Positions 26,522-34,720 of a DNA stretch of 64,000 nucleotides are shown here, in pieces. Every line of letters starts with the position of its first letter. The first letter of the stretch is position 1. The translations under genes were made by a program, and so were the position numbers. The notes under the pieces are model-generated. The model was not told the origin of the DNA, searched no databases, and saw nothing but the letters and a program-made list of their open reading frames with translations. Source of the DNA: an uncultured Lachnospiraceae bacterium (GTDB lineage Bacteria; Bacillota; Clostridia; Lachnospirales; Lachnospiraceae); contig CAJTQO010000006.1 in NCBI GenBank assembly GCA_910578405.1, positions 1 through 64,000 on the forward strand. Direction: 5' to 3'.

Positions 26522-26992
26522 TTAACCGCGGTTGAACCTTCTTTCTCCCTTCTGTTCCACATTTTTTTCACTTCCGTATCCTGCCCCGGCATTATGGGAT
26601 GTCCTCTGTTTTTCTTCCAGCTTTCTGTGGTAAGCGATTTCACAGCTCGGACATAAAGAACCGCTGCGGATATCTGCGCCGCACATATCGCATCTTAGCA
26701 GCACTTTGGAATCCTGCGCCACTTCCAGCCTGGATTCCTTTAACATCTGTCGTATGGATTTCTGGCTGACTCCAGTATTAAATGTAATATCTGCTGATGT
26801 GGCGCCCGGATTCTTTTCGATATAGTTGCGTGCCTTTCCATAGTCATCATAGTCTATGTGCCTGCACTGTTCACAGGCATATTCTCCGCAGCCTTTAAAT
26901 ATCATCAGCCCTCCGCACACCGGACAATCATATGGTCTGTTATAATCATTAACATCCAATGTCTCCCTTTTATACCTAATCTTTTCTTCCAT
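26522..26992 (-). CDS. Zinc-ribbon protein with YvyF-like helical domain
   Basis: A 156-residue protein. An N-terminal zinc ribbon has CPVCGG and CEQCRH (about 22-45), the middle has a winged-helix-like segment (ARNYIEKNPGATSADITF and VSQKSIRQMLKESRLEV), and a second ribbon follows (CDMCGADIRSGSLCPSC). The middle and second ribbon recall YvyF/TIGR03826 flagellar operon proteins, but no flagellar gene is near. The C-terminal 35 residues are charged and disordered. It shares a transcript with the SH3-domain gene. Function unknown; a regulator is one possibility. ATG 26992 follows GGAGG. Confidence 0.7.
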   Translation of the reverse strand: MEEKIRYKRETLDVNDYNRPYDCPVCGGLMIFKGCGEYACEQCRHIDYDDYGKARNYIEKNPGATSADITFNTGVSQKSIRQMLKESRLEVAQDSKVLLRCDMCGADIRSGSLCPSCEIAYHRKLEEKQRTSHNAGAGYGSEKNVEQKGERRFNRG

Positions 26993-27194
26993 AATGCGTT
27001 ACCCCTCCTTTTCCATAACCTGCGCTCCCTGACGTCAGGCTGTATTTCCCGGCGCCCTGAATCCGTCAGAAACTTCTTTTCCCTCTGTCTTTTCATACCT
27101 CCGTCAAATTTCTTTATATAACATTGCATTATGCGCTTTCCCATTTATTAACCGAAGCCATATATGCAGATTGCATGATGCATTGCCGCCGCAA

Positions 27195-28466
27195 TTATGC
27201 TTCATCAATCGCTTTTCCAATATCATGCCGCATATATTTATTTTCAAATTCCACCCATTCCACTGCCTCGTAGGCATTGGCACGGGCTTCTTTTAAATCC
27301 TTTCCCTTGGCCGTCACTCCTAACACACGCCCGCCATTGGTAACAAACCCCTCTTTTGTCTGTTTAGTCCCTGCATGGAAGCAATAATATCCCTCTTTCC
27401 CATCAAACCGCTCAAGTCCCCGAATAAGATATCCTTTCTCATATTTCACCGGATAACCGTCTGAAGCCAGTATAACGCAGACTGCCGCATTGTCTTCAAA
27501 TTGCAGGTTTATTCTATCCAGATTCCCGTCAATACATGCTTCCATCACTTCTATAATGTCGTTTTTCATACGAGGAAGCACGACTTGGGCTTCCGGGTCG
27601 CCAAACCGGGCATTGTATTCCAAAACTTTCGGGCCATCTTCCGTCAGCATCAGCCCAAAGAAAATAACTCCTTTGAATTCCCTTCCTTCCGCTGCCATAG
27701 CGTCCACCGTTGGCTGAAAAATTGTACGCTGGCAGATTTCCGCCACTTCTTGCGTATAAAAGGGACTTGGCGAAAAAGTACCCATTCCGCCAGTGTTCAG
27801 CCCCCGATCCCCATCCATCGCCCGTTTGTGATCTTGAGCGGAAGCCATTGTCCGGATTGTTTTTCCATCTACAAAAGAAAGCGCTGACACTTCCCTTCCT
27901 ACCATGAACTCTTCGATTACCAGCCGGTCACCTGCAGAGCCAAACTGTTTCTCCTGCATAATAGACTTTACTCCGGCCTTGGCTTCTTCCAGATTCTGAC
28001 AAATCAAAACGCCTTTCCCCAATGCCAAGCCGTCCGCCTTTAACACAATAGGGAACTTTGCTGTTTCCAAATATGCCATAGCCGCCGCCGCGTCTTCAAA
28101 ATTTTCATAAGCCGCTGTAGGTATATGGTATTTTTTCATTAAATCTTTGGAGAAAGCTTTGCTCCCCTCTAGAACCGCCGCATTTTTCCTTGGCCCAAAC
28201 GTCCGTATTCCCGCTGCTTCCATTTCGTCCACCAGACCGCCTACCAACGGATCGTCCATACCCACGATAACGAAATCAATTGACGTTTCTTTTGCAAAAG
28301 CAACCAATTTATCAAATTCCATGGCCCCAATCGGCACACATTCCGCAATCTGCCCGATTCCGGCATTGCCCGGGGCGCAATAGATTTTCTTTACCTTGCT
28401 GCTTTTTGCCACGCTTGCCGCAATGGCATGTTCCCTTCCGCCGCCGCCAACAATCAATACCTTCAT
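27195..28466 (-). CDS. purD: Phosphoribosylamine-glycine ligase
   Basis: A 423-residue ATP-grasp enzyme, the family length. The N-terminal VGGGGREHA loop and PGNAGI, the ATP-grasp region with LKADGLALGKGV and the metal-binding EYNARFGDPE are as expected. It joins glycine to 5-phosphoribosylamine, the second step of purine synthesis. Its start overlaps the purN stop by four bases (ATGA), and it is the last gene of the purE-purM-purN-purD run. A gap of about 200 bp follows to the zinc-ribbon gene. Confidence 0.96.
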   Translation of the reverse strand: MKVLIVGGGGREHAIAASVAKSSKVKKIYCAPGNAGIGQIAECVPIGAMEFDKLVAFAKETSIDFVIVGMDDPLVGGLVDEMEAAGIRTFGPRKNAAVLEGSKAFSKDLMKKYHIPTAAYENFEDAAAAMAYLETAKFPIVLKADGLALGKGVLICQNLEEAKAGVKSIMQEKQFGSAGDRLVIEEFMVGREVSALSFVDGKTIRTMASAQDHKRAMDGDRGLNTGGMGTFSPSPFYTQEVAEICQRTIFQPTVDAMAAEGREFKGVIFFGLMLTEDGPKVLEYNARFGDPEAQVVLPRMKNDIIEVMEACIDGNLDRINLQFEDNAAVCVILASDGYPVKYEKGYLIRGLERFDGKEGYYCFHAGTKQTKEGFVTNGGRVLGVTAKGKDLKEARANAYEAVEWVEFENKYMRHDIGKAIDEA

Positions 28467-29131
28467 AGCTTACCTCCTTGTATCCGGACTTTCCCATTCT
28501 CCACTGTTAGCCGGCCATTGGCTATCGAGTCAATGGCTTTTGGCAGAAGCTCCCATTCTGCCTGCTCCATAACCCGTTTCTGCAAAATCTCCGGGGTGTC
28601 TCCTTCTTCCACTTCCACCGCTTTTTGCAGGATAATCGGTCCGGTATCCGTCCCTTCATCTACAAAATGGACGGTGGCGCCCGTTACCTTCACGCCCCGT
28701 TCCAATGCCTTCTCATGTACCTTTATCCCATAATACCCGGTTCCACAAAAGGAAGGAATCAAAGATGGATGGATATTGATAATCCGGTTTTGGTATGCAT
28801 GGATTATTTCCTGAGGAATAACCACCAGAAATCCAGCCAACACGATTAGGTCAGGCTCTGACTCCTGCACCGCATGTAACAGAGCCTGGTTAAACTGTTC
28901 CCTGTCCATAAAGTCTTTCGGCCGAATGCAAACAGACGGGATGCCATGTTTGGCCGCCCGTTCCAGGGCATATGCCGTTTTATTATTGCTGATGACCCGG
29001 ATAATTTCTGCGTTGGTAATTGTATTATTTGAAATCCCGTCTATAATAGCCTGTAAATTCGTTCCGCCACCGGAGACGCAAACGACTATTTTTAGTTTAT
29101 GGCCCTGTGCCTCCTCTGCCTCTTTTAACAT
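28463..29131 (-). CDS. purN: Phosphoribosylglycinamide formyltransferase
   Basis: A 222-residue protein. After about 13 extra N-terminal residues the family start KIVVCVSGGGTNLQAI appears. The catalytic Asn-His-Asp set is present in NIHPSLIPSF and VHFVDEGTDTGPI. It transfers a formyl group from 10-formyl-THF to GAR, the third purine step. ATG 29131 overlaps the purM stop by seven bases and follows AAAGGTG, so translation is coupled. No fusion to other purine domains is seen. Confidence 0.95.
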   Translation of the reverse strand: MLKEAEEAQGHKLKIVVCVSGGGTNLQAIIDGISNNTITNAEIIRVISNNKTAYALERAAKHGIPSVCIRPKDFMDREQFNQALLHAVQESEPDLIVLAGFLVVIPQEIIHAYQNRIINIHPSLIPSFCGTGYYGIKVHEKALERGVKVTGATVHFVDEGTDTGPIILQKAVEVEEGDTPEILQKRVMEQAEWELLPKAIDSIANGRLTVENGKVRIQGGKL

Positions 29132-30150
29132 ACTGCCACACCTTTTTCCCCTTCTTCCACGTAACCTGCCAGATAAGCCGTTTCTCCCGCGCCCTCCAAC
29201 GCTTTGATTATTGTAGCGGCCTGTTCCTTTTCCACAGCTAACACCATGCCAAGGCCCATATTGTAGGTGTTGTACATCATCTTTTCTTCCAGCCTTCCTT
29301 TTTCCTGCAACAGCCGGAAAATAGGAGGGACTTCATAACTGTCCTTTTTCATTACGGCACGCACACCCTCTGGCAGCATTCGCGGGATATTTTCATAAAA
29401 TCCGCCTCCTGTAATATGGCTGCAGCCTTTTATTGTAATTCCCGCTTCTTTTACAGTCTTTAATGCTTTTACATAAATCTTAGTTGGCATTAACAGCGCC
29501 TCACCCAAAGTCATGCCCAATTCCCCATAATAGACGTCCAGACTGTCCTTTGTCATATCAAATACCTTACGCACCAGGGAAAAGCCATTGCTGTGAACGC
29601 CGGAAGAAGCAATTCCCACCAATGCGTCTCCCGGTTGGATATCCTTCCCTGTAATTAAGTCTTTTTCATCCACAATCCCCACGGCAAATCCCGCCAGGTC
29701 ATATTCTTCTTCCGGATAAAAACCAGGCATCTCTGCCGTCTCACCGCCAATCAGCGTCGCTCCGGCCTGCAGGCATCCCTGCGCCACACCTTTTACGATT
29801 GTAGCGATTTTCTCTGGATAATTCTTCCCGCAAGCTATGTAGTCCAGGAAAAACAACGGTTCCCCACCGGCACATGCAATGTCATTCACACACATGGCTA
29901 CACAGTCAATCCCTACTGTGTCATGCCTGTCAAGCAAAAAGGCCAGCTTCAGTTTCGTGCCAACCCCATCGGTGCCGGAAACCAAAGTTGGCTTTTCCAT
30001 TTGTTTCATGGCAGCAAGGGAAAATGCCCCGGAAAAACCGCCCAAGCCACCCAATGCCTCTGGGCGCATAGTTTCCTTTACGTATTTTTTCATCAGTTCC
30101 ACTGACCGATATCCGGCCTCTATATCCACACCAGCTTTCTTATAATCCAT
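29125..30150 (-). CDS. purM: Phosphoribosylformylglycinamidine cyclo-ligase
   Basis: A 341-residue protein with the AIR synthetase signature: GVDIEAGYRSVELMK at the start, TLVSGTDGVGTK for phosphate binding, IDCVAMCVNDIACAGGEPLF and GGETAEMPGFY. It closes the imidazole ring at the fifth step. It is the first gene after purE on the transcript, with a 63-bp gap that has no visible terminator, so co-transcription with purE is likely. Confidence 0.96.
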   Translation of the reverse strand: MDYKKAGVDIEAGYRSVELMKKYVKETMRPEALGGLGGFSGAFSLAAMKQMEKPTLVSGTDGVGTKLKLAFLLDRHDTVGIDCVAMCVNDIACAGGEPLFFLDYIACGKNYPEKIATIVKGVAQGCLQAGATLIGGETAEMPGFYPEEEYDLAGFAVGIVDEKDLITGKDIQPGDALVGIASSGVHSNGFSLVRKVFDMTKDSLDVYYGELGMTLGEALLMPTKIYVKALKTVKEAGITIKGCSHITGGGFYENIPRMLPEGVRAVMKKDSYEVPPIFRLLQEKGRLEEKMMYNTYNMGLGMVLAVEKEQAATIIKALEGAGETAYLAGYVEEGEKGVAVC

Positions 30151-30213
30151 GGCTTACCCTCCGTTTGGTATCTAAAAGGCCATCCGTCCCCGGCATGGCT
30201 TATCTTACAATTC

Positions 30214-30717
30214 TCATTTATAGTTTTTATACCCTGATTCCTGCAGCCTGGCGTCTTTGGCCTGTACGCTTTCTTTCAGCCCTTTCGCGTAGTCTTTCAG
30301 CCGTTGCAACAGGGCTTCATCCGAAGTAGCCAAGATTTTTGCCGCCAAAAGCCCGGCATTCGCGCCACCGTTAATTGCCACTGTAGCCACCGGGATGCCG
30401 GAAGGCATTTGCACAATTGAATAAAGGGAGTCTCTCCCCCCCAAAGATGTAGTATGCATCGGGACGCCGATTACCGGCATTGGGAAAATAGCCGCACACA
30501 TCCCAGGCAGGTGTGCGGCCATACCAGCCCCTGCAATTATTACTTTAAATCCTTTTTTTTCCGCTGTACTCGCATACTCAAAAAACACGTCCGGTTCCCG
30601 GTGTGCCGAAATAATCGCCATTTCATAAGAAACGCCCAGTTGCTCCAGAGCTTCCGCCGCTTTCGCCATAACCGGCATGTCCGAATCGCTTCCCATCACA
30701 ATTCCTACCTGCGCCAT
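30214..30717 (-). CDS. purE: N5-carboxyaminoimidazole ribonucleotide mutase
   Basis: A 167-residue protein of class I PurE type: GIVMGSDSDMPVM near the N-terminus, SAHREPDVFFEYA with the catalytic His, and GAGMAAHLPGMCAA. It moves the carboxyl group of N5-CAIR to form CAIR. ATG 30717 follows AGGAG; the longer frame to 30831 has no ribosome site. It opens the purine gene run. The 156-bp upstream gap shows no recognisable guanine riboswitch. Confidence 0.95.
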   Translation of the reverse strand: MAQVGIVMGSDSDMPVMAKAAEALEQLGVSYEMAIISAHREPDVFFEYASTAEKKGFKVIIAGAGMAAHLPGMCAAIFPMPVIGVPMHTTSLGGRDSLYSIVQMPSGIPVATVAINGGANAGLLAAKILATSDEALLQRLKDYAKGLKESVQAKDARLQESGYKNYK

Positions 30718-30873
30718 CTTTTTCTCCTCTTTCCTGCTGCCGTTTCTGTCCGATATTCTGTCTCTTCCCATAGGACGATAAAATCGGCAGCTATTGATAT
30801 ATATCCAGTTTACTAAAAAATGTTTCGGCACGCAACCTCTAAATGTGAAAAAACAAGGAAAATGTAAGAAAAG

Positions 30874-32928
30874 TTAAAATGGGCGGTTCAACTCCTCACA
30901 TCCTTCCAACACAAACCTGCCCGCCTGGATTACCGTAATCTTTGTCCCGTCCCCTTTTACCGCCGTCACTTCCCCAAGCTCGTCATAAGGGAGGGTTATA
31001 TCGGTATGGCAATGGAAATATGCCTTTTCCATATCCTTATGGCGAAGTGCGGACACTTCATTTTCTCTCGCCACAATTGCCTTTCCATCCGGGTTATACG
31101 AAATCAAATCTTCTTCATGGCTGTAACAGGTGTCGCCTACCGCAAAATGAGGCCCCATCTTTTCCGCAATCAAAATAGGCAGTTTACTGCTAATTCCATA
31201 TTTTTTCGCAACCATATACGCTGTTGTATTTGTCCCTATTGCAAATTCACCAAGAGGCAATGTCTCGTGGTGGCGCATAATATTATCACGGATGTATTTG
31301 CGGTTTTCTTCCTCTGTCGCAAAATTTGCGCAAATATAATCTGTAATCATGCCATCGCGGAAACAAATTTGCAAATCCCGGTATTCCAATCCGTTCAAAA
31401 ATACCCGGCTTACGTGCAATAAGCCCTCGGTACCCTCAAGCTGTGGTGAAGTAAATAACTCTCCCACAGGAATATTCACATCAGCCACACAGTTTTCAAA
31501 ATTCGTTTCTTTTGCCGGATTTGCCAACTTATGCAACTGTATTTTCAAATTTGTACGGTTGTCTCCCATCCCCCGAATCTGTACATATTCCGCCTGATCC
31601 AATGCATCAATGATAATTTGCTGGATTTTTTGGTATAATTTATAATCCAAAGTATTTATTTTTACTATTTCATCAAAAATTTCTTCATACAATTTCCCAA
31701 TGGCCGGAATAGGGAAAGCAATGATGGTAAAGCTTCGTTCTTCCTCTTTGATATACTCATTCTGCACTGTTCCTGCCTGTGTCCGGAGCTGCGCCGCCAG
31801 TTTCTGCTGTTTTTCCGTCAAAGCGTATGACTGTGTCTTTGCTTTTGGCATAAAAGGCGCTTCCCCAAAAGTTTCCACCACTGCCGGGCCTCCAAAAACG
31901 GCAGCTTCCATTTTCAATTTTTCCAAGGATGTCCGCATTCCTTCCAAATAACGGTTTACATACTGTCTGTCCAGATAAAGGGCTTCATCATCCTTATGGT
32001 CATACTCATACTGTGGATTGGGCAAGGTTGCACAGTACCCGTTTTTAGGAAGCCCTTTCCCATGGAAAATGCTGCTCCCGGCACGGAATATGGTGCATTG
32101 CATCCCAATCTTTGCAAAATATTCCACTGCTTGGCGGATCATTCGTTCAAAACCCAGCCGATAACGTATATTCACCACTTTTTTTCTGGAAATGTCTTTA
32201 TTGCATACGGCAAATCCCAGTCGGTAGCCTTCCGTATAAGTCTCAGCGATTCTTTTTACTGCATCCTGCGGCATACGATTGAAATGCCGTGCTGTCTCCA
32301 ACTCATTTTCTGTAATATATTCCCCAAAATAGTATAAATAGCGTACATCTTCCAGGTCACTGTCCATAATTATGCGCAAAGCAAAGTCTTCTTCTGGAAG
32401 CAGCAGTCTCCGCAGCTTCTTTTCTGTTTCCGCCTCGGAATAATCACTGGCAAACCAATACAAAATCTGCCGCGCTTCTTCTGTTTCCGGCGCCTGTCTG
32501 CCCTCTTCCCATGCACAGGCAAAGCAACTATAAATTTCCAGAAACAATTCCATCCGTATGGTAATTTCCATCTGATCTTTCTCAAAGGCAAAAGCAATCA
32601 GGCTGCGCAATTCCGTATACAGGAAGCTCAATACCCTGCCCATTTCATCCCCAAACAAAGACACGGCATAGGCTGGGTCTGCATAGCTTTTTTCATAGTT
32701 GTCTGGCAGGATATCCTGGTACAGCCTCTGGTTTAACTGCTGCAGCTCTTCGAATGCCGCCTGGTAGAGCCTGCCGCTTTTTACATATTCAAAAACATCC
32801 GCTATTTCAGTCAAAAATACCGCTGTCTTTTGAAAATAAGCTTTATAAACTCCTTCAACGCTTCCATCCTCTGCTATTTCCCGGATTCGCTCAATAACCA
32901 GTCCATAACGTTCCACTATTGTTTCCAT
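30874..32928 (-). CDS. M29-type aminopeptidase with long N-terminal domain
   Basis: A 684-residue protein. The C-terminal half (about 330-684) has the metal-binding pattern of M29 aminopeptidases: LPLGEFAIGTNT with its Glu, LIAEKMGPHFAVGDTCY with Glu and His, and YFHCHTDITLPYDELG with His and Asp. The N-terminal 320 residues are helical, rich in Glu and Tyr, and not found in classic AmpS/PepT-like enzymes. The cytoplasmic enzyme should remove N-terminal residues from peptides. ATG 32928 follows AGGAATAAA; an earlier in-frame ATG at 32946 is possible. Confidence 0.8.
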   Translation of the reverse strand: METIVERYGLVIERIREIAEDGSVEGVYKAYFQKTAVFLTEIADVFEYVKSGRLYQAAFEELQQLNQRLYQDILPDNYEKSYADPAYAVSLFGDEMGRVLSFLYTELRSLIAFAFEKDQMEITIRMELFLEIYSCFACAWEEGRQAPETEEARQILYWFASDYSEAETEKKLRRLLLPEEDFALRIIMDSDLEDVRYLYYFGEYITENELETARHFNRMPQDAVKRIAETYTEGYRLGFAVCNKDISRKKVVNIRYRLGFERMIRQAVEYFAKIGMQCTIFRAGSSIFHGKGLPKNGYCATLPNPQYEYDHKDDEALYLDRQYVNRYLEGMRTSLEKLKMEAAVFGGPAVVETFGEAPFMPKAKTQSYALTEKQQKLAAQLRTQAGTVQNEYIKEEERSFTIIAFPIPAIGKLYEEIFDEIVKINTLDYKLYQKIQQIIIDALDQAEYVQIRGMGDNRTNLKIQLHKLANPAKETNFENCVADVNIPVGELFTSPQLEGTEGLLHVSRVFLNGLEYRDLQICFRDGMITDYICANFATEEENRKYIRDNIMRHHETLPLGEFAIGTNTTAYMVAKKYGISSKLPILIAEKMGPHFAVGDTCYSHEEDLISYNPDGKAIVARENEVSALRHKDMEKAYFHCHTDITLPYDELGEVTAVKGDGTKITVIQAGRFVLEGCEELNRPF

Positions 32929-33063
32929 TTTATTCCTGTTCCGCATCTGCTTTGAAGACGCTGTTTTTATCCCCACTTCTGTTTCTTAAGATGCAGTTAA
33001 GTCGTGCATCTTTCCTGATTTTTCCAATTCCATTTGTGGGTTCCTGTTTTTTACCTGCAAAAC

Positions 33064-33402
33064 TCAAATTCCCGCATATAAAATCATGCTGACTAACGCA
33101 AGGGAGAGGAAATTCAGACCGATTCCCATATGAGGGAAAAAATAATAGATATCTTTTTCCATACGGGAAACCGCTCCTAAAGCGAGCCCTCCCAACGCAT
33201 ATAGCGTCACTAGGAAGACTGCGGCGCCATATTGTGGTTCCGCACTGCCGCCGTTTTGGTATGTGAGGTATACCGCCGCCCCAATGGACAATAGGGAAAC
33301 AATGCCAAGGATCATCGACATAATCCCCCTTTGTGGGTGTTTCCTGGCAGTAAACACATATGCTCCCCTTTTGCTTGCCCTTTCCTTTCTTTCCTGCATC
33401 AT
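33064..33402 (-). CDS. Small membrane protein, DUF6142-like
   Basis: A 112-residue protein with a basic start (MQERKERASKRG), the motif KHPQRGIMSMILG and three membrane segments (about 28-48, 60-78, 88-108). I recognise this pattern as DUF6142, small membrane proteins of unknown function common in Lachnospiraceae. Ribosome site CAGGAG precedes a pair of ATG codons at 33402. It sits between pyrE and an aminopeptidase gene, all on minus with modest gaps, so they could share a transcript. Confidence 0.75.
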   Translation of the reverse strand: MMQERKERASKRGAYVFTARKHPQRGIMSMILGIVSLLSIGAAVYLTYQNGGSAEPQYGAAVFLVTLYALGGLALGAVSRMEKDIYYFFPHMGIGLNFLSLALVSMILYAGI

Positions 33403-33485
33403 GGCTCTCCTGTTTTCCGTTCTGGCTCAACCTACCAAAATACACTGGATTCCTATTCCAATTTCAATAAAATATGCCTCATTAC

Positions 33486-33638
33486 TCAAAATAATATCTT
33501 TGATTTCCCTGCCAATAATTTTGCGCCGCTGATTAAAAGAAGCGTTCCGCTGGCCACACCTACCACTAATACCACGACCCCTACTGCAATATTCAAGGCT
33601 CCTGAGCCGCCCATTGTTTTATATATTTTTTCTTCCAT
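33486..33638 (-). CDS. Membrane peptide of 50 residues
   Basis: Start ATG 33638 follows GGAGGG, and the frame encodes 50 residues starting MEEKIYKTMGGSGALN. One membrane segment (about 14-40, IAVGVVVLVVGVASGTLLLISGA) is followed by a short basic end. It lies 47 bp after pyrE and 84 bp before the DUF6142-like gene. A longer frame to 33755 runs into pyrE and has no ribosome site. Function unknown; similar short Gly-rich peptides occur widely in Clostridia. Confidence 0.65.
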   Translation of the reverse strand: MEEKIYKTMGGSGALNIAVGVVVLVVGVASGTLLLISGAKLLAGKSKILF

Positions 33639-33684
33639 ATACAGACTCCCTCCTTTTCTGTCGCTGTTGTAAAGTTTCCGTCTA

Positions 33685-34356
33685 TTATGCTCCATATTGC
33701 CTGTAATAAGCATCAATTTCCTCTTTACGTGCATCATCAATATAAATTGTGCCATGGTATGGCTTATTATACAAATGTTCCACCACTTCGGCCATAGTTA
33801 CTATAGCTTTGGCGTCAAAACCGTAGTTTTCTTTTATTTCCATCAGTGCGCTTTTTCCTGCAGGCCCCTTCTCCATGCGGTTTAAGGAAACAATTAGTCC
33901 TGCAATCTCCACATCTGCCTGCGCTTTCAAAATAGGGACTGTTTCTTCGATGGATTTCCCGGAAGTCGTTACATCTTCTATAATGATAACCCGGTCGCCA
34001 TCTTTTAACCCGCTTCCTAACAGGATTCCTTTATCTCCGTGGTCTTTCTCTTCCTTACGGTTAGAACAGTACCTTACTTCTTTGCCATACAGCCTGCTAA
34101 TTTCCATGGTTGCTGCCACGCTCAAAGGGATTCCCTTATAGGCAGGCCCAAACAGTACATCAAAATCCAACCCATAGTTGTCATGGATTGCTTTTGCATA
34201 ATATTCCCCCAGCCTGGCAAGCTGCATCCCTGTTACATATCCTCCTGCATTCATGAAAAAAGGGGATTTCCGCCCGCTTTTTAAAGTAAATTCTCCAAAT
34301 TTTAATACCTGGCTGTCTACCATGAACTCAATAAATTGTTTCTTATAATCTTCCAT
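33685..34356 (-). CDS. pyrE: Orotate phosphoribosyltransferase
   Basis: A 223-residue protein. The PRPP-binding motif VIIIEDVTTSGKSIEE and the orotate region FTLKSGRKSPFF are present, and the LFGPAYKGIPL loop carries the catalytic Lys. It makes OMP from orotate and PRPP, the fifth pyrimidine step. It stands apart from other pyr genes. ATG 34356 follows GGAGG. The leader region holds an inverted repeat at 34389-34483 that may affect expression. Confidence 0.95.
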   Translation of the reverse strand: MEDYKKQFIEFMVDSQVLKFGEFTLKSGRKSPFFMNAGGYVTGMQLARLGEYYAKAIHDNYGLDFDVLFGPAYKGIPLSVAATMEISRLYGKEVRYCSNRKEEKDHGDKGILLGSGLKDGDRVIIIEDVTTSGKSIEETVPILKAQADVEIAGLIVSLNRMEKGPAGKSALMEIKENYGFDAKAIVTMAEVVEHLYNKPYHGTIYIDDARKEEIDAYYRQYGA

Positions 34357-34388
34357 TTGCCTTAAAACCTCCGTATTTATGCAATGTC

Positions 34389-34483
34389 TAACTTAAGCTT
34401 TCCAAAGTGCGCAAAGCGTCAGCTTCAATTATAAAGCGTCTAGGCAGGGCTGTGGTTTGTGCTGCCATGGAAAACTTAAGTTA
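34389..34483. repeat. 95-bp inverted repeat element upstream of pyrE
   Basis: TAACTTAAG plus TTTCCA (34389-34404) is repeated inverted at 34468-34483 with one mismatch, forming a stem of about 15 bp around a loop that has further short inverted repeats (GACGCTTT, CTGCC/GGCAG). It lies 33 bp upstream of the pyrE start. It may be a leader hairpin or a MITE-like insertion. Together with the terminator it accounts for most of the 34357-34720 gap. Confidence 0.55.
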
Positions 34484-34618
34484 TGTAATTTATAAGCTTT
34501 GCTGTCCCTTATTCTACCATAGTCACTCTTCCTTTTCAATTCCTCCCGCCACAAAAGTTTAGGCCGCAACTTTGCCTCTCTTCATTTACTATGTATACAA
34601 TAAAATAATAAAACGTCA

Positions 34619-34667
34619 TAAAACCGCAAAGCCTAAATGATGGAACTGCTAAGGCTTTACGGTTTTA
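34619..34667 (-). terminator. Terminator of the chemoreceptor gene
   Basis: TAAAACCG-AAAGCCT (34619-34634) and AGGCTTT-CGGTTTTA (34652-34667) form a 16-bp stem with one mismatch. It sits about 50 bp beyond the chemoreceptor stop, and T-rich sequence flanks it on both sides, so it may act in both directions. Confidence 0.7.
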
Positions 34668-34720
34668 TATAACTTTTTTTGCTATACTCCAGAAACGGTG
34701 TTTCCCTTTTTCACACACTG

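Noticed and set aside
26905..27144. Small minus-strand frame with GGAGG before an internal ATG
   Set aside because: It overlaps the start of the zinc-ribbon gene in another frame and gives a basic, low-complexity product; support is too weak.
30718..30873. Guanine or PurR-type control upstream of purE
   Set aside because: No conserved aptamer core or PurR box could be seen in the 156 bp.
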